A stretch of DNA of 64,000 bases from Bacteroidota bacterium (GTDB lineage: Bacteria > Bacteroidota > Bacteroidia > Bacteroidales > F082): NCBI GenBank assembly GCA_014382445.1, contig JACNJS010000084.1:64089-128088 (forward strand), in the 5' to 3' direction. The position numbers and the translations under genes were made by a program. The notes under the pieces were generated by a model, which saw nothing but the letters and a program-made list of their open reading frames with translations, made no database searches and was not told the origin of the DNA. Positions 9,201 through 17,780 of the stretch are shown in pieces (the stretch's first letter is position 1; every line of letters begins with the position of its first letter).

Positions 9201-10068
9201 AAAATAGCGTAATAACAATTATTAGTACCAACAACGCGAGAGTAACAGTAACAATAATGTCCTTTTTTATTTGATTAGCATTTCCAAGTGCAACAACGGC
9301 ATTGCCAAAATAATCTACTCTAATATTTTTGAATTTATTTATTGACAGGTCTTCTATAATATTATCAATACCGTTAAACAATAAGTTATTATTAGATGTT
9401 TTATTAGTTGAAGCAGGCGTTACTAAAAGTATAAGATTGCAATGGTCGTTCGAAATAAAATACTTATTGTAAGTTTGAAAGTCATTATCAAAGTTAAATG
9501 CGCTGAATTTTTGTAATGCTATGGGTGTTAGATGCAGCGGGTCTTGGGCAATCAGTTTTTTAGTGACAAACGAAACAGGCGACATTAAATTGGAATAATT
9601 TGATGCGATTGTATTGTGTATGTTAGGTGTCGAAATAATTGTATCAATAATTTTGTAATCCTCTTCTGATAAAAAAATCGGCAGGTTATTATAAATAGTG
9701 TTGTAAATTTCTAACATTTCTGTTTGATCAGGAGCAAAGTCGATGGACTGAATTAGCCCGGGAATAAAACTTGAATTAAGGGAGTCAGTAAATTTATCCG
9801 CAAACTCAGCTAGCAGATCAGGATTAATGATTGTAGTGTCGATAATACTTATATTAAAAACGACTTTATCAAGGAATTTTGAATTTGAGTAAACAAAATT
9901 CATGTTGTTAATTTTTTCAGTATCGGGCAATATTTTTGAAATGTCTTCCGAAAGTTTAAGTTGGCTTGCAAACCATCCACTTACTGATATCAGTATAACC
10001 AATATAAATAACGAGATCACTCTGTGATTTGCAATCTGATTATATATGGCCAAAAACAGTGTGCTCAT
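6229..10068 (-). CDS. Tri-fusion: MMPL transporter + lysophospholipid acyltransferase + SAM methyltransferase
   Basis: 1279 residues with three modules. Residues 1 to about 830 form an RND/MMPL exporter with two repeats of one TM helix, a large periplasmic loop and a TM bundle; the sterol-sensing-like helices read GISVDYALHIY in the first half and FGLGIDYSIF in the second. Around 870-1060 is a PlsC-type acyltransferase with NHQSHID near residue 900 and FPEGHRS after it. Around 1095-1279 is a class I methyltransferase with ELGCGYGY near 1111 and LNDVLHYMP. Such trifunctional proteins exist in other Bacteroidota, commonly in flexirubin/aryl-polyene-like loci. The joined activities suggest that a lipid is acylated and methylated on the inner face, then moved outward. 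Confidence 0.88.
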   Translation of the reverse strand: MSTLFLAIYNQIANHRVISLFILVILISVSGWFASQLKLSEDISKILPDTEKINNMNFVYSNSKFLDKVVFNISIIDTTIINPDLLAEFADKFTDSLNSSFIPGLIQSIDFAPDQTEMLEIYNTIYNNLPIFLSEEDYKIIDTIISTPNIHNTIASNYSNLMSPVSFVTKKLIAQDPLHLTPIALQKFSAFNFDNDFQTYNKYFISNDHCNLILLVTPASTNKTSNNNLLFNGIDNIIEDLSINKFKNIRVDYFGNAVVALGNANQIKKDIIVTVTLALLVLIIVITLFFRSKRTFIIVFLPVVFGALVSLAMLFILKKEVSAISLGIGSVLLGISVDYALHIYSHFRQYGSRKLIFKNLSTPVILSSITTASAFLSLYFVNSEALNDLGLFAAISILSAAVFSLIVLPHFIGTNKEKTSKYYTSWIDKLAAYRFSDNAYLKSGIILATIVLLIAAQHVSFDADMMKSNYMSDKLKQVEQRLNAVTNLSKKTIYIVSHGKDLNEAIENNTKASNIINKLKSDQTIQNSSVINNIFPSQSQQLAAINRWNEYWDKNRNRIIDDISIAAYKTGFSERAFSGFSTWLNNDFSTISPNSAGIIQQLILDKFIIQTDTLSAVINVIKVNSSDEDINKVYNAFSNEKTSWIIDKRLITSEFITILKDNFNKLIIISLSFVFVILLIAYGRIELTIITMIPMIFSWIWTVGIMGLFGIEFNIFNVIILTFIFGLGIDYSIFIMRGLLIEYKYGIHDISSYKVSVILSGITTLLGIGVLIFADHPALRSIATMSIIGILSVIFITFTLLPAIFKWLVRYKMGLRNRPVTLLDFIFSLWALFVFVSGSLFLSVFSLLLKITPLRKTAKKIIIHKLFRYLTWFMIYMNFLSKKPILNPDNEDYKNPAIIITNHQSHIDLMLMLLLNYRVVVLSSRKNITNFIYGVAIRYAGFIEVDSSYEVIVDKVKAQTDMGYSVVIFPEGHRSDTGILRRFHKGAFYLANELNLDILPIIIYGQKELLKKSEFILKRGKLITKFLPRIALSDGDYGNTLREQTKNVKKYFGLEYNKVAKMLETPDYYSDFIKKNYLYKGPVLEWYTRIKLKLEQNYNIFNEIIPEKCKITELGCGYGYLAYMLNLVSANRRIIGIDYDADKINVATHCAIKNDNVNFIAADICEIEPDCSDVFILNDVLHYMPKHFQIMVIESCIEKLNPGGLIIIRDADKDLGKRHLGTRITELFSTGLGFNKTKFELEFVSRSMIEDISEKHNLSIRIIDNTKLTSNLIYMLSLP

Positions 10069-10090
10069 TTGGAATTAGTTTTTATCATTG

Positions 10091-10195
10091 CCTGCTTGCC
10101 GGTAAGGCAGGTTGCCAAATTGTCATTGTTGTCATGTTATCATATTGTCAAGTTGTTAAGTTGTTTAGATAACGTAACCTGTTAACTCAATAACC
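10091..10195. repeat. Hairpin plus low-complexity TTGTCA/GTTGTT repeats between lipid-module genes
   Basis: The 145-base gap between the glycosyltransferase and the tri-fusion holds a short inverted repeat (CCTGC at 10091-10095, GCAGG at 10107-10111) and then degenerate TTGTCA / AGTTGTT words up to about 10165. No gene is visible. The gap is larger than the others in this module, so an internal promoter or attenuator is possible, but no clear box was found. Confidence 0.4.
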
Positions 10196-10213
10196 CGACA
10201 ACAAATTGATCAA

Positions 10214-11437
10214 TCAAAACGCTTTTCTTTTTTTGGTTAATTTTATAACTAAGTATGATATAGCAGTTGCACTAAATCCCATTACCAATCCCAACAATAT
10301 ACTACCAATAATATATTGTAGTATGCTGTATCCAAATTGGTTAAGTGCATTATAAAAACCCCCATGCATTATTTGATCCTTAAAATAATGTAATGTTTCA
10401 GAAGTAAATTCACGGGGGTTATCCATTACCAACCCGCCTAATTTGTAGCTGAAATAAATAATTAATGGAATCGCAGGAGGCAAGCTTATATTGGAGAATG
10501 CTACAACAATTATTTTATTGAGTTTTAAAAAATGAGCTAATAATGCGGATGCAATCATTTGAAAGCCCCAAATTGGAGTGATACCCATAAAAACCCCAAA
10601 GCCAATACCAATAGAAATTTTTGCCGGGTTTTCGTTGTGTAACATTATTTGCTCCTTAATGACTTTTGTAAATTTGTTATTTGCAAGATATCTAAATGCC
10701 TTTATCGGTACTATATACAAAAATGTAATAAGCACAAAAATAGTATTAAGAATACTAATTCGTGTAAAATCGGGAAAGGGGCGAAAATGTGTTACGCGTT
10801 CATATTCAGGAGGATAGTACACATTTATAGAGACAGGGATTATCTTAATATCACTCCATGCCGACCTAACAAGCACCTCAAGTTCAAATTCATATTTACG
10901 TGTGAAGAATTTAGTGTTTTTATATAGTTTAATCGGGTATAATCTGAACCCTGATTGTGTATCGGGCAGTTTTATATTTGTTTCAGCCCAGAACCAAAAA
11001 TTCGAAAATTTATTGGCAAAAGTATTTTTTGATGGCATTCCTTCTGCGCTGATATTTCTCGCCCCAACAATTAATGAATCTGGATTTTTTTTAAGCTCAT
11101 CAATAAAAACAGGTAGGTCATCCGGATAATGCTGTCCATCAGAATCAATAGTTATTGCATAATTAAAACCATCGGATAAAGCCTTTTCGAAACCCTTGCG
11201 AATTGCCCATCCTTTTCCGATGTTTTTTTCATATCCTATAACATCAATAGTTGTAAATTTTTTTAACACCAATGATGTTTCATCTGTTGAACCATCATCT
11301 ACAACAATAATATTTGTGGTAAATACAAGAACCCCGTGAATAACATGTTCAATTGTAGTTGCGTTATTGTAAGTAGGAATAATAACACAAATATTTTGCC
11401 CGTCGAATGAAATACTATCATGTAGAGTTTGACTCAT
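10214..11437 (-). CDS. GT2 glycosyltransferase with C-terminal DUF2062 domain
   Basis: 407 residues. Residues about 14-230 are a DPM/DPG-synthase-like GT2 domain: VIIPTYNN, VVDDGSTDE, the metal-binding TIDSDGQHYPDD and a late QSGFRLYP block. One hydrophobic segment (about 232-255) leads into a DUF2062 membrane domain (about 265-400; GIGFGVFMGITPIWGFQM). It probably transfers a sugar from a nucleotide or polyprenyl donor to a lipid at the cytoplasmic membrane. It is first in the minus-strand module that continues into the exporter fusion. GT2-DUF2062 proteins are regular members of flexirubin/aryl-polyene-type loci. Confidence 0.85.
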   Translation of the reverse strand: MSQTLHDSISFDGQNICVIIPTYNNATTIEHVIHGVLVFTTNIIVVDDGSTDETSLVLKKFTTIDVIGYEKNIGKGWAIRKGFEKALSDGFNYAITIDSDGQHYPDDLPVFIDELKKNPDSLIVGARNISAEGMPSKNTFANKFSNFWFWAETNIKLPDTQSGFRLYPIKLYKNTKFFTRKYEFELEVLVRSAWSDIKIIPVSINVYYPPEYERVTHFRPFPDFTRISILNTIFVLITFLYIVPIKAFRYLANNKFTKVIKEQIMLHNENPAKISIGIGFGVFMGITPIWGFQMIASALLAHFLKLNKIIVVAFSNISLPPAIPLIIYFSYKLGGLVMDNPREFTSETLHYFKDQIMHGGFYNALNQFGYSILQYIIGSILLGLVMGFSATAISYLVIKLTKKRKAF

Positions 11438-11460
11438 TTAAGAGTGTTTTGCATTAGCGA

Positions 11461-11468
11461 CAAAGGTA
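11461..11468 (-). promoter_or_regulatory. Candidate -7 box for the lipid module
   Basis: On the minus strand the bases read TACCTTTG, a full match to the Bacteroidota -7 consensus TAnnTTTG, about 24 bases before the glycosyltransferase ATG. No TTG was found at the proper -33 distance, so this rests on the -7 box and position only. Confidence 0.45.
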
Positions 11469-11535
11469 AAAAAATACAGCCTTGGCGTTAAAAGCCGCTG
11501 AAATTTTCAAACTATAATTTCTTATTCGCCAATAT

Positions 11536-12543
11536 TTATCTTTGTTGGGGATAATATGAATTACTGTCGATTAGAATATTCTGCCCATTTTGGCAAAGCG
11601 CATAATTAAATCCCGGTAATATGCTAAAAGCACCTGTTTGTCCTTGTTTGTTAACAGCAATAAAACCAACCTGATATTTTTTGTGATCGGGGACTTTATT
11701 AATAATACGCTTAATTGCTTCTTCAACAGCTTGTTGTGGTGTTTTGCCGTTTCTCATAAATTCAACAACTAAAAACGATCCTAAGGTTTTCATCACCATT
11801 TCGCCCAGACCGGTAGCTGTAGCTGCTCCAACATCATTATCAACAAAAAGTCCGGCACCTATGATAGGTGAATCACCCACTCTGCCCCTCATTTTAAAAC
11901 CCAAGCCGCTTGTTGTACATGCTCCTGCAATATCTCCATTTGAATCAACTGCGAGCAAACCAATGGTGTCGTGATGCTCATTTGGTTCATTTTCCCAGTT
12001 TGGTTTAGGATTGTATTTAGATTTGTTCAATTCTTCTTTCCACCATTTTTTTGCTTCCGGAGTTAGAAGGTTTTGCATTTCAAATCCATTTACGAGAGCA
12101 AACTGCAATGCACCTTCGCCTGATAACATAACATGAGGAGTACTGTCCATTACAAGTCGTGCAACTGAAATGGGATGTACAATATGTTCTAAAAAGCAAA
12201 CTGATCCTGCGTTGCCATCCGGGCCCATTATCGAAGCATCAAGTGTAACATGGCCGTCTCTGTCGGGAAAACCACCAAGCCCTACACTCATATTTTCAGG
12301 ATCGGATTCAGGTACCCAAACGCCCTGCTCAACAGCATCTACAATGCTTCCGCCTTGTTTCAGCACGTTCAGTGCAGCTTCATTAGCTTCAATACCGTGG
12401 TTCCAGGTAGAAATAATTACAGGAATATTATTGGTTTCTGATTGTTGTAAAGCAGTTACGTTTCGTGCCGAAATAATATTGGGGATTAAACTTAAAGCAC
12501 CGGCAGCAGCAACTTTTTCAATAAATTTTCTTCTGTTAATCAT
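11536..12543 (-). CDS. Secreted glycosylasparaginase (N4-GlcNAc-Asn hydrolase family)
   Basis: 335 residues, Ntn-hydrolase of the isoaspartyl peptidase/L-asparaginase superfamily, glycosylasparaginase branch. It would cut the bond between GlcNAc and asparagine in N-glycan remnants after autocleavage before Thr193 (HHDTIG, 190-195), with downstream RVGDSPIIGAG and GLGE blocks that bind substrate. The N-terminus NRRKFIEKVAAAGALSLIP looks like a twin-arginine signal, so export in folded form is expected. The gene is followed (upstream in coordinates of transcription) by a FucP-like sugar transporter gene only 45 bases away, which fits glycan salvage: release of the amino sugar outside the cytoplasm, then uptake. 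Confidence 0.87.
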   Translation of the reverse strand: MINRRKFIEKVAAAGALSLIPNIISARNVTALQQSETNNIPVIISTWNHGIEANEAALNVLKQGGSIVDAVEQGVWVPESDPENMSVGLGGFPDRDGHVTLDASIMGPDGNAGSVCFLEHIVHPISVARLVMDSTPHVMLSGEGALQFALVNGFEMQNLLTPEAKKWWKEELNKSKYNPKPNWENEPNEHHDTIGLLAVDSNGDIAGACTTSGLGFKMRGRVGDSPIIGAGLFVDNDVGAATATGLGEMVMKTLGSFLVVEFMRNGKTPQQAVEEAIKRIINKVPDHKKYQVGFIAVNKQGQTGAFSILPGFNYALCQNGQNILIDSNSYYPQQR

Positions 12544-12588
12544 ATTTCAAGGTAAATAACTGGTTAAGTGAAAGAAAAGCAATGCAAG

Positions 12589-13953
12589 TTAAACAATTTT
12601 CTTTGGTTTATAACCTGAAATCCCATAGAAAGCAATATAGATGTAACTGAAAACAGGGATTATAAACGACATGTGAACTCCAAAACTGTCGGCAACAAGC
12701 CCCATCAAAAGGGGAAGTAGAGCTCCTCCAAGTATCATCATCACAAGTAATGATGATCCCTGACTTGTGTGTTTTCCTAATCCGGAAATTGCCAGAGTAA
12801 AGATGTTTGACCACATAATAGAATTAAATAATCCGATTCCAATTATTGTCCATATAGCAATTTCACCCGTGGTTGAAAGGGCAACAATAAGAAAAACAAG
12901 ATTGATAAAAGCAAATATGTAAAGAGTTCGGTGGGGCATTGAACTACCGATAAAAAAACCAATCAGGTTAATTATTAGGAAAATCAAGTAGATAATAGCC
13001 GATTCAAAACCGGTAGTTAATCCAATAATTACGAAAGCCAAAGCTGAAATGGAGGGCATTATTATAAATTTCATAGACTTTTTTGTGCTACTCAGCGAAA
13101 CAGCACCAAGAAACCGCCCAATCATTTGACCTCCCCAATATATTGAAACATATATACTTGCATCTGATTCATCAAGACCCGCGATTTCCGGAAGACTTAG
13201 GTAGCTTATTAACATACTACCGATACTAACCTCTCCACCAACATACATAAAAATGGCAATCATCCCGAAAACCAGCTGGCGGTATTTTAGTGCACCGAAA
13301 CCTCGATTAACCACATCGGGGTTAGTAAACCTTGGCAGTGGTGTTAATTTAATAGCGATTGCCATTAAAAAGAAAATAATCGCAAAGAACAGATAAGGTA
13401 ATTTAACAGCATCTAATCCCGCTGAGTTATCGAAGAAAGTGAATATTAAATATCCTCCTAAAACTGGCGCTATTGTAGTACCAAGTGAATTAAATCCTTG
13501 TGCAAGATTTAATCGTGATGAGGCAGATTTTTGTCCCCCCAGTATAGCAATATAAGGGTTTGCAGCTATTTGTAGTATTGTAAATCCCAGACCCATAACA
13601 AACAAAGCCGACAGAAAAAATCCATAAAAATGATATTGGGCTGCCGGATAAAACAATAATGCGCCAATTCCTGATATAATTAACCCAATAATAATACCTT
13701 TTTTATAACCTATACTATTAATAGGGTCGCCTTTTAAACCTGAAAAGAAAAAATAAGCCAATGATCCTGCAAAATATGACATAAAAAAAGCAAACTGTAC
13801 AAGCATTGCCTTTGTATATGTTAAATCAAATGCCTGTCGCAAATATGGAATGAGAATATCGTTGAGTACGGTCATGAAGCCCCACATAAAAAATAGAAAT
13901 GTAAGGTTGATGAATGCCGTTGTGTGATTGTTAGATTGCGTATGATTGTTCAT
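12589..13953 (-). CDS. FucP-like sugar MFS transporter
   Basis: 454 residues with about 12 hydrophobic segments. The N-terminal FLFFMWGFMTVLND-ILIPYL signature and NPYIAILG followed by RLNLAQGFNSLGTTIAP are hallmarks of the FucP/GluP (fucose/glucose/galactose:H+ symporter) group of the major facilitator superfamily. It is transcribed just ahead of the glycosylasparaginase gene (45-base gap) and is probably cotranscribed, so the substrate may be GlcNAc or another glycan-derived sugar; this is inferred from context only. Confidence 0.87.
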   Translation of the reverse strand: MNNHTQSNNHTTAFINLTFLFFMWGFMTVLNDILIPYLRQAFDLTYTKAMLVQFAFFMSYFAGSLAYFFFSGLKGDPINSIGYKKGIIIGLIISGIGALLFYPAAQYHFYGFFLSALFVMGLGFTILQIAANPYIAILGGQKSASSRLNLAQGFNSLGTTIAPVLGGYLIFTFFDNSAGLDAVKLPYLFFAIIFFLMAIAIKLTPLPRFTNPDVVNRGFGALKYRQLVFGMIAIFMYVGGEVSIGSMLISYLSLPEIAGLDESDASIYVSIYWGGQMIGRFLGAVSLSSTKKSMKFIIMPSISALAFVIIGLTTGFESAIIYLIFLIINLIGFFIGSSMPHRTLYIFAFINLVFLIVALSTTGEIAIWTIIGIGLFNSIMWSNIFTLAISGLGKHTSQGSSLLVMMILGGALLPLLMGLVADSFGVHMSFIIPVFSYIYIAFYGISGYKPKKIV

Positions 13954-14098
13954 AAATCAATTTAAATGGGAGAACTAAAAAAATACTGTCTTGTGTTAAG
14001 AGTAAAAAGAATTAAGTAGCTTGCTACTTTTAATTTGTGTTACAAGAAAAATATCAAATTTTAGGATTATGATTAAAGCCCAAAAATGTATAATTTTA

Positions 14099-14551
14099 CT
14101 ACGAAAGAAGCTCTTTCACAATACCTGAAACCGTTTTATTGTCGGCTTTTCCGGCAAGTTGCATTGAAGCTGTACCCATAACACGTCCCATATCTTTCAT
14201 TGTGGAGGCCCCGGTATCGCCTATTATTTTTTTGATAATTTCTGATATTTCTTCAATACTAAGCTGCTCGGGTAAGTATTTTTCAATTATTGAAGCTTGA
14301 AACTCTTCTTCATCAGCAAGATCTGTACGGTTTTGTTCTTTGTAAATAATGGCTGATTCTTTACGTTGCTTCACCAACTTTTGAAGTAGCTTGAGCTCTA
14401 CACTTTCAGGCACTTCAGCACCACCTATACCAGCACCTGTTTTTTCGAGCAGTAGCGCAGCTTTTATTGCCCGTAATGCATTTAGTTTGCTTTTATCGCG
14501 TGCAATCATTGCCTGCTTAATGTCATCGTTAATAATTTTTTCAAGACTCAT
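14099..14551 (-). CDS. yqeY: GatB/YqeY domain protein
   Basis: 150 residues if it starts at the ATG at 14551 (MSLEKIINDDIKQAM), the usual beginning of YqeY proteins; an in-frame upstream ATG at 14572 would lie before the likely transcription start. It is a helical protein related to the C-terminal tRNA-binding part of GatB, with RKESA and KYLPEQLSIEEI and a closing MGRVMGTASMQLAGKADNKTVS block. Precise function is unsettled; it is thought to act with tRNA-dependent amidation or in tRNA contacts. It follows ftsZ by 138 bases, a neighbourhood seen often in Bacteroidota. Confidence 0.88.
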   Translation of the reverse strand: MSLEKIINDDIKQAMIARDKSKLNALRAIKAALLLEKTGAGIGGAEVPESVELKLLQKLVKQRKESAIIYKEQNRTDLADEEEFQASIIEKYLPEQLSIEEISEIIKKIIGDTGASTMKDMGRVMGTASMQLAGKADNKTVSGIVKELLS

Positions 14552-14569
14552 ATTAGCATAATTTATATG

Positions 14570-14577
14570 CAAATATA
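14570..14577 (-). promoter_or_regulatory. Candidate -7 box for yqeY
   Basis: Minus-strand TATATTTG fits TAnnTTTG and ends 18 bases before the ATG at 14551. It would put the transcript start downstream of the ATG at 14572, which supports the shorter start. Confidence 0.45.
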
Positions 14578-14689
14578 ATTATTATGGTTAGATGAATTTT
14601 GTGCTTATTGCCTTAACGTAATAATTAAATTACTTCAAAAATATTATCAGTGTAGTTGCGATTGTGATAAATTAGCAACAGATAGTACT

Positions 14690-16264
14690 TCAATCTACAT
14701 TATCATGTAAAAATGAATTATCGGATTTTATAACAGGTTGGTTTTTAGAATCTTCACCTAAAGTATATCTGGAAATTGCAGAATCTGAAGAATGCTGAAC
14801 ATCATCGAGTTTAACGTTTTTTCTAACATACGCCGGCTCCTTCTCATATTCAACAACCTTATCGGGAGTTCTTAAATTAATGCTGAGGTCCATCAATTTA
14901 CTCACTCTCTCAGCTGCATTTTTAGCCATGATTTCATCATCAGTTTCATATTGATGCTTGGTTTCTTCTTTTGGTTCACTTTTTTTGGATGAAACTGTAT
15001 GACCTATGCTTAAATACTGTTCATCAGAACGCCTGATAAGTGATATGGGCTTAACCTTAAGTTGGAAAGCCGTAACATCCTGTTCTTGATCCTTGTTCTC
15101 AACTTCACTTAGCGTATGAACAATTTTACTATCTTCATGGTCAACATTTAAAGTTGAAACTTTTTCAGAATCATTTTTCTTAATTTCTATACTATCAGAA
15201 CCATCAAATAAAGAAGGCGTTGGCGAGACAGTACTTTTTATAGGTTCATTTTTATCACCCACAACTCCAACAATTTTACTCTCTGTTTGATTTCCATTTT
15301 TTGGGTTATCAAATCCGGTTGCAATAATTGTAATGCCTATTTTCTTTCCAAGTGATTCATCTTTTCCAACGCCCCAAATTGTTTCCGCTTCACTTCCACT
15401 TTCCTTTTGGACATAATCAGTAATTTCGGTGATTTCATCCATGGTTATATCTTCTTCCCCTGTGGTGATATACAGAAGAATATCGGTAGCACCGGCAATT
15501 TCATTATCATTCAGAAGTGGCGAGTTCATTGCAGCTTCAATAGCTCTTTCAGCACGGTGTTCACCTTCGGCTTTGGCAGATCCCATAATAGCTTTTCCGC
15601 TATCTTTAATAACCGTTCTAACATCTTCAAAATCAACATTTACATAACCAGTTACAGTGATGAGTTCAGCAATTCCTTTAGCAGCTGAGGTAAGAACATT
15701 GTCGGCTTGAGCAAATGCTTCTCCCAATACTAAATCGCCAAACTGTTCGCGTAATTTGTCATTACTGATTACTAGTAATGCGTCGACATATTGTTTTATT
15801 TTGCTGATACCTAATTCAGCCTGTTGTTTTCTTTTTCTGCCTTCAAAACCGAAAGGAAGAGTAACAATACCAACAGTAAGAATGCCCATTTCACGTGCCA
15901 GCTTTGCAATTACTGGGGCTGCACCAGTACCTGTGCCTCCTCCCATTCCAGCTGTAATGAAAAGCATCTGAGTATTTTCATCATCCAATAACTCTTTTAT
16001 TTTGTCAATAGAATCTTCAGCAGCAGTTCTTCCAATCTCAGGATTAGCTCCGGCTCCCAATCCGCCTTTGTTACCTATTTGTATTTTTGTTGGGACAGGA
16101 CTCGACTCGAGAGCTTGAACATCGGTGTTGCAGACGGCAAAATCAACGCCTGTTATCCCTTGCTTAAACATATGGTTTACGGCATTGGAACCACCTCCTC
16201 CAACTCCGAGGACTTTGATTATAGAAGGGTGCTGTTTTGGTTGAAATGTAATCATGTTAGTCAT
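14690..16264 (-). CDS. ftsZ: Cell division protein FtsZ
   Basis: Tubulin-like GTPase that forms the Z ring. From the ATG at 16264 it has 524 residues; the frame extends 15 bases further to a TTG, and an ATG at 16255 is also possible. The glycine-rich GTP loop GGGTGTG is at about 108-114, with GVGGGGSNAVNHM near the start and NVDFEDVRTVI in the T7 region. After the core (about 1-315) comes a long acidic, low-complexity linker of about 190 residues, longer than in E. coli (383 residues in total) but usual for Bacteroidota, and a conserved tail SFLHDNVD that docks on FtsA and other partners. Last gene of the dcw run; 186 bases separate it from ftsA, so it may have its own promoter. Confidence 0.97.
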   Translation of the reverse strand: MTNMITFQPKQHPSIIKVLGVGGGGSNAVNHMFKQGITGVDFAVCNTDVQALESSPVPTKIQIGNKGGLGAGANPEIGRTAAEDSIDKIKELLDDENTQMLFITAGMGGGTGTGAAPVIAKLAREMGILTVGIVTLPFGFEGRKRKQQAELGISKIKQYVDALLVISNDKLREQFGDLVLGEAFAQADNVLTSAAKGIAELITVTGYVNVDFEDVRTVIKDSGKAIMGSAKAEGEHRAERAIEAAMNSPLLNDNEIAGATDILLYITTGEEDITMDEITEITDYVQKESGSEAETIWGVGKDESLGKKIGITIIATGFDNPKNGNQTESKIVGVVGDKNEPIKSTVSPTPSLFDGSDSIEIKKNDSEKVSTLNVDHEDSKIVHTLSEVENKDQEQDVTAFQLKVKPISLIRRSDEQYLSIGHTVSSKKSEPKEETKHQYETDDEIMAKNAAERVSKLMDLSINLRTPDKVVEYEKEPAYVRKNVKLDDVQHSSDSAISRYTLGEDSKNQPVIKSDNSFLHDNVD

Positions 16265-16450
16265 AGTTGTATTAGACAAATTAAAAATATAACATTGAAT
16301 TGTACTGGTTTAAATTCTTGCAAGTAGTTTTTAACAATTTAAAGTTAATTTATTATGCTTCTTTTTGTTTGTATTCAGGCACTCTCACGATATATACTCA
16401 CGTATATTTGAATCACCAAATGAGATGTTTTAAACATCCAGCTTAAGTTA

Positions 16451-17776
16451 TTATTCCGGAGTATCGCTTTCAAACCAATCCCGCAATGACTTTAGAAATC
16501 TTGCAGTACCTGATTCAATGGAACCGTCTTTGTCTTTTTTTAGCTGCTTTTTCTTTCCTTTTTGTTTTGGCGCATCTTTATTTTCTTCATTTTGAAGAGC
16601 TTTGTTCTCTTTATTCTTTTCGTAGTCAAAACGAGAAATTCCCTCAATTACCAAACCAATCCCTGTTGCGTACATTGGGCTGGCCATTTCGTCAGCAACA
16701 TCAACTGCAAGATGTTCGTTTGGATAACCGATACGAGTTGCCATACCTGTTGTAAATTCGGTTAGCTGGTCGATATGTTTAAGCTGTGCCCCCCCCCCCG
16801 TTAGTACTATTCCGGCTATTAGTTTTTTCTCAAACCCGGAGTTTTTTATTTCAAAAAAGATTTGCTCAACAATCTCTTCCATTCGGGCCTGTATTATCGA
16901 GGCCAGATTTTTAAGTGTGATTTCTTTGGGAGGCCTGCCTCTTAAACCCGGTATCGCAACTACTTCATCATCACGATTTTCACTGGCAAGTGCTGAACCA
17001 AATTTTACCTTTAGCTCTTCAGCATGCTTTTTGATAATTGTACAGCCTTCTTTAACATCTTCTGTTACGATGTCACCACCAAATGGGATTACAGCCGAAT
17101 GTCGAATAATTTTATCCTGAAAGATAGCGATATCTGTTGTTCCACCCCCAATATCAACTAGTACAACACCTGCCTCTTTTTCTTCTTCACTCAGTACAGC
17201 TTCTGCCGATGCAATAGGTTCTAAGATAAGATTTATCATCTCCAAATTTGATTTCATAATACATTTGTAGATGTTTTTTGCTGATGCCGTCTGGCCAATG
17301 ATAATATGAAAATTAGCTTCAAGATTATGGCCTAACATACCAACAGGCTCAGTGATTCCGCTTTCGTTATCTATAATGTAATCCTGTGGAATAACGTCGA
17401 TTATCTCTTCGCCGGGGGCCATGCTTAGTTTATACATGTTCTGCGTTAAGCTGTCAATCTCCGCAGTCGTAATTTCTTTTTCATCATCTTCACGCATTAT
17501 ATTACCACGATGCTGATGACTTTTAATGTGTTGTCCTGCAATTCCAACATTTACATATTTTATGGCTACGCCCGATTTTTCTTCTGCTAGCTGAACAGCT
17601 CTACGTATCGACTGAACTGTATTTTCGATGTTGGCAACTACACCACGTTTAACGCCGATGGATTCAGTTTTTCCGTAACCAAGAATTTCAATCTTACCAT
17701 ATTCATTTTTCCTGCCTACTATACATGCTATTTTAGTAGTTCCTATGTCGAGTCCGACAATGATTTCAGATTCCAT
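16451..17776 (-). CDS. ftsA: Cell division protein FtsA
   Basis: Actin-like membrane tether of FtsZ. The ATG at 17776 (MESEIIVGLDIGTTKIAC) gives 441 residues and lies 4 bases after the ftsQ stop; a TTG frame extension to 17800 is less likely. Phosphate-1 motif GLDIGTTK is near the N-terminus, phosphate-2 DIGGGTTDIAIF near the middle, and the adenosine motif LTGGGAQL near 330. That last motif is written with eleven consecutive G residues on the coding strand (C at 16789-16799), a tract prone to slippage. The C-terminus has a Lys-rich linker and an amphipathic end (ARFLKSLRDWFE) that fits membrane binding. Confidence 0.96.
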   Translation of the reverse strand: MESEIIVGLDIGTTKIACIVGRKNEYGKIEILGYGKTESIGVKRGVVANIENTVQSIRRAVQLAEEKSGVAIKYVNVGIAGQHIKSHQHRGNIMREDDEKEITTAEIDSLTQNMYKLSMAPGEEIIDVIPQDYIIDNESGITEPVGMLGHNLEANFHIIIGQTASAKNIYKCIMKSNLEMINLILEPIASAEAVLSEEEKEAGVVLVDIGGGTTDIAIFQDKIIRHSAVIPFGGDIVTEDVKEGCTIIKKHAEELKVKFGSALASENRDDEVVAIPGLRGRPPKEITLKNLASIIQARMEEIVEQIFFEIKNSGFEKKLIAGIVLTGGGAQLKHIDQLTEFTTGMATRIGYPNEHLAVDVADEMASPMYATGIGLVIEGISRFDYEKNKENKALQNEENKDAPKQKGKKKQLKKDKDGSIESGTARFLKSLRDWFESDTPE

Positions 17777-17780
17777 TCGA

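Noticed and set aside
12170-12559. 129-residue frame antisense to the glycosylasparaginase gene
   Set aside because: Shadow frame with Ser/Pro/Thr-rich text and no domain; the minus-strand gene is complete.
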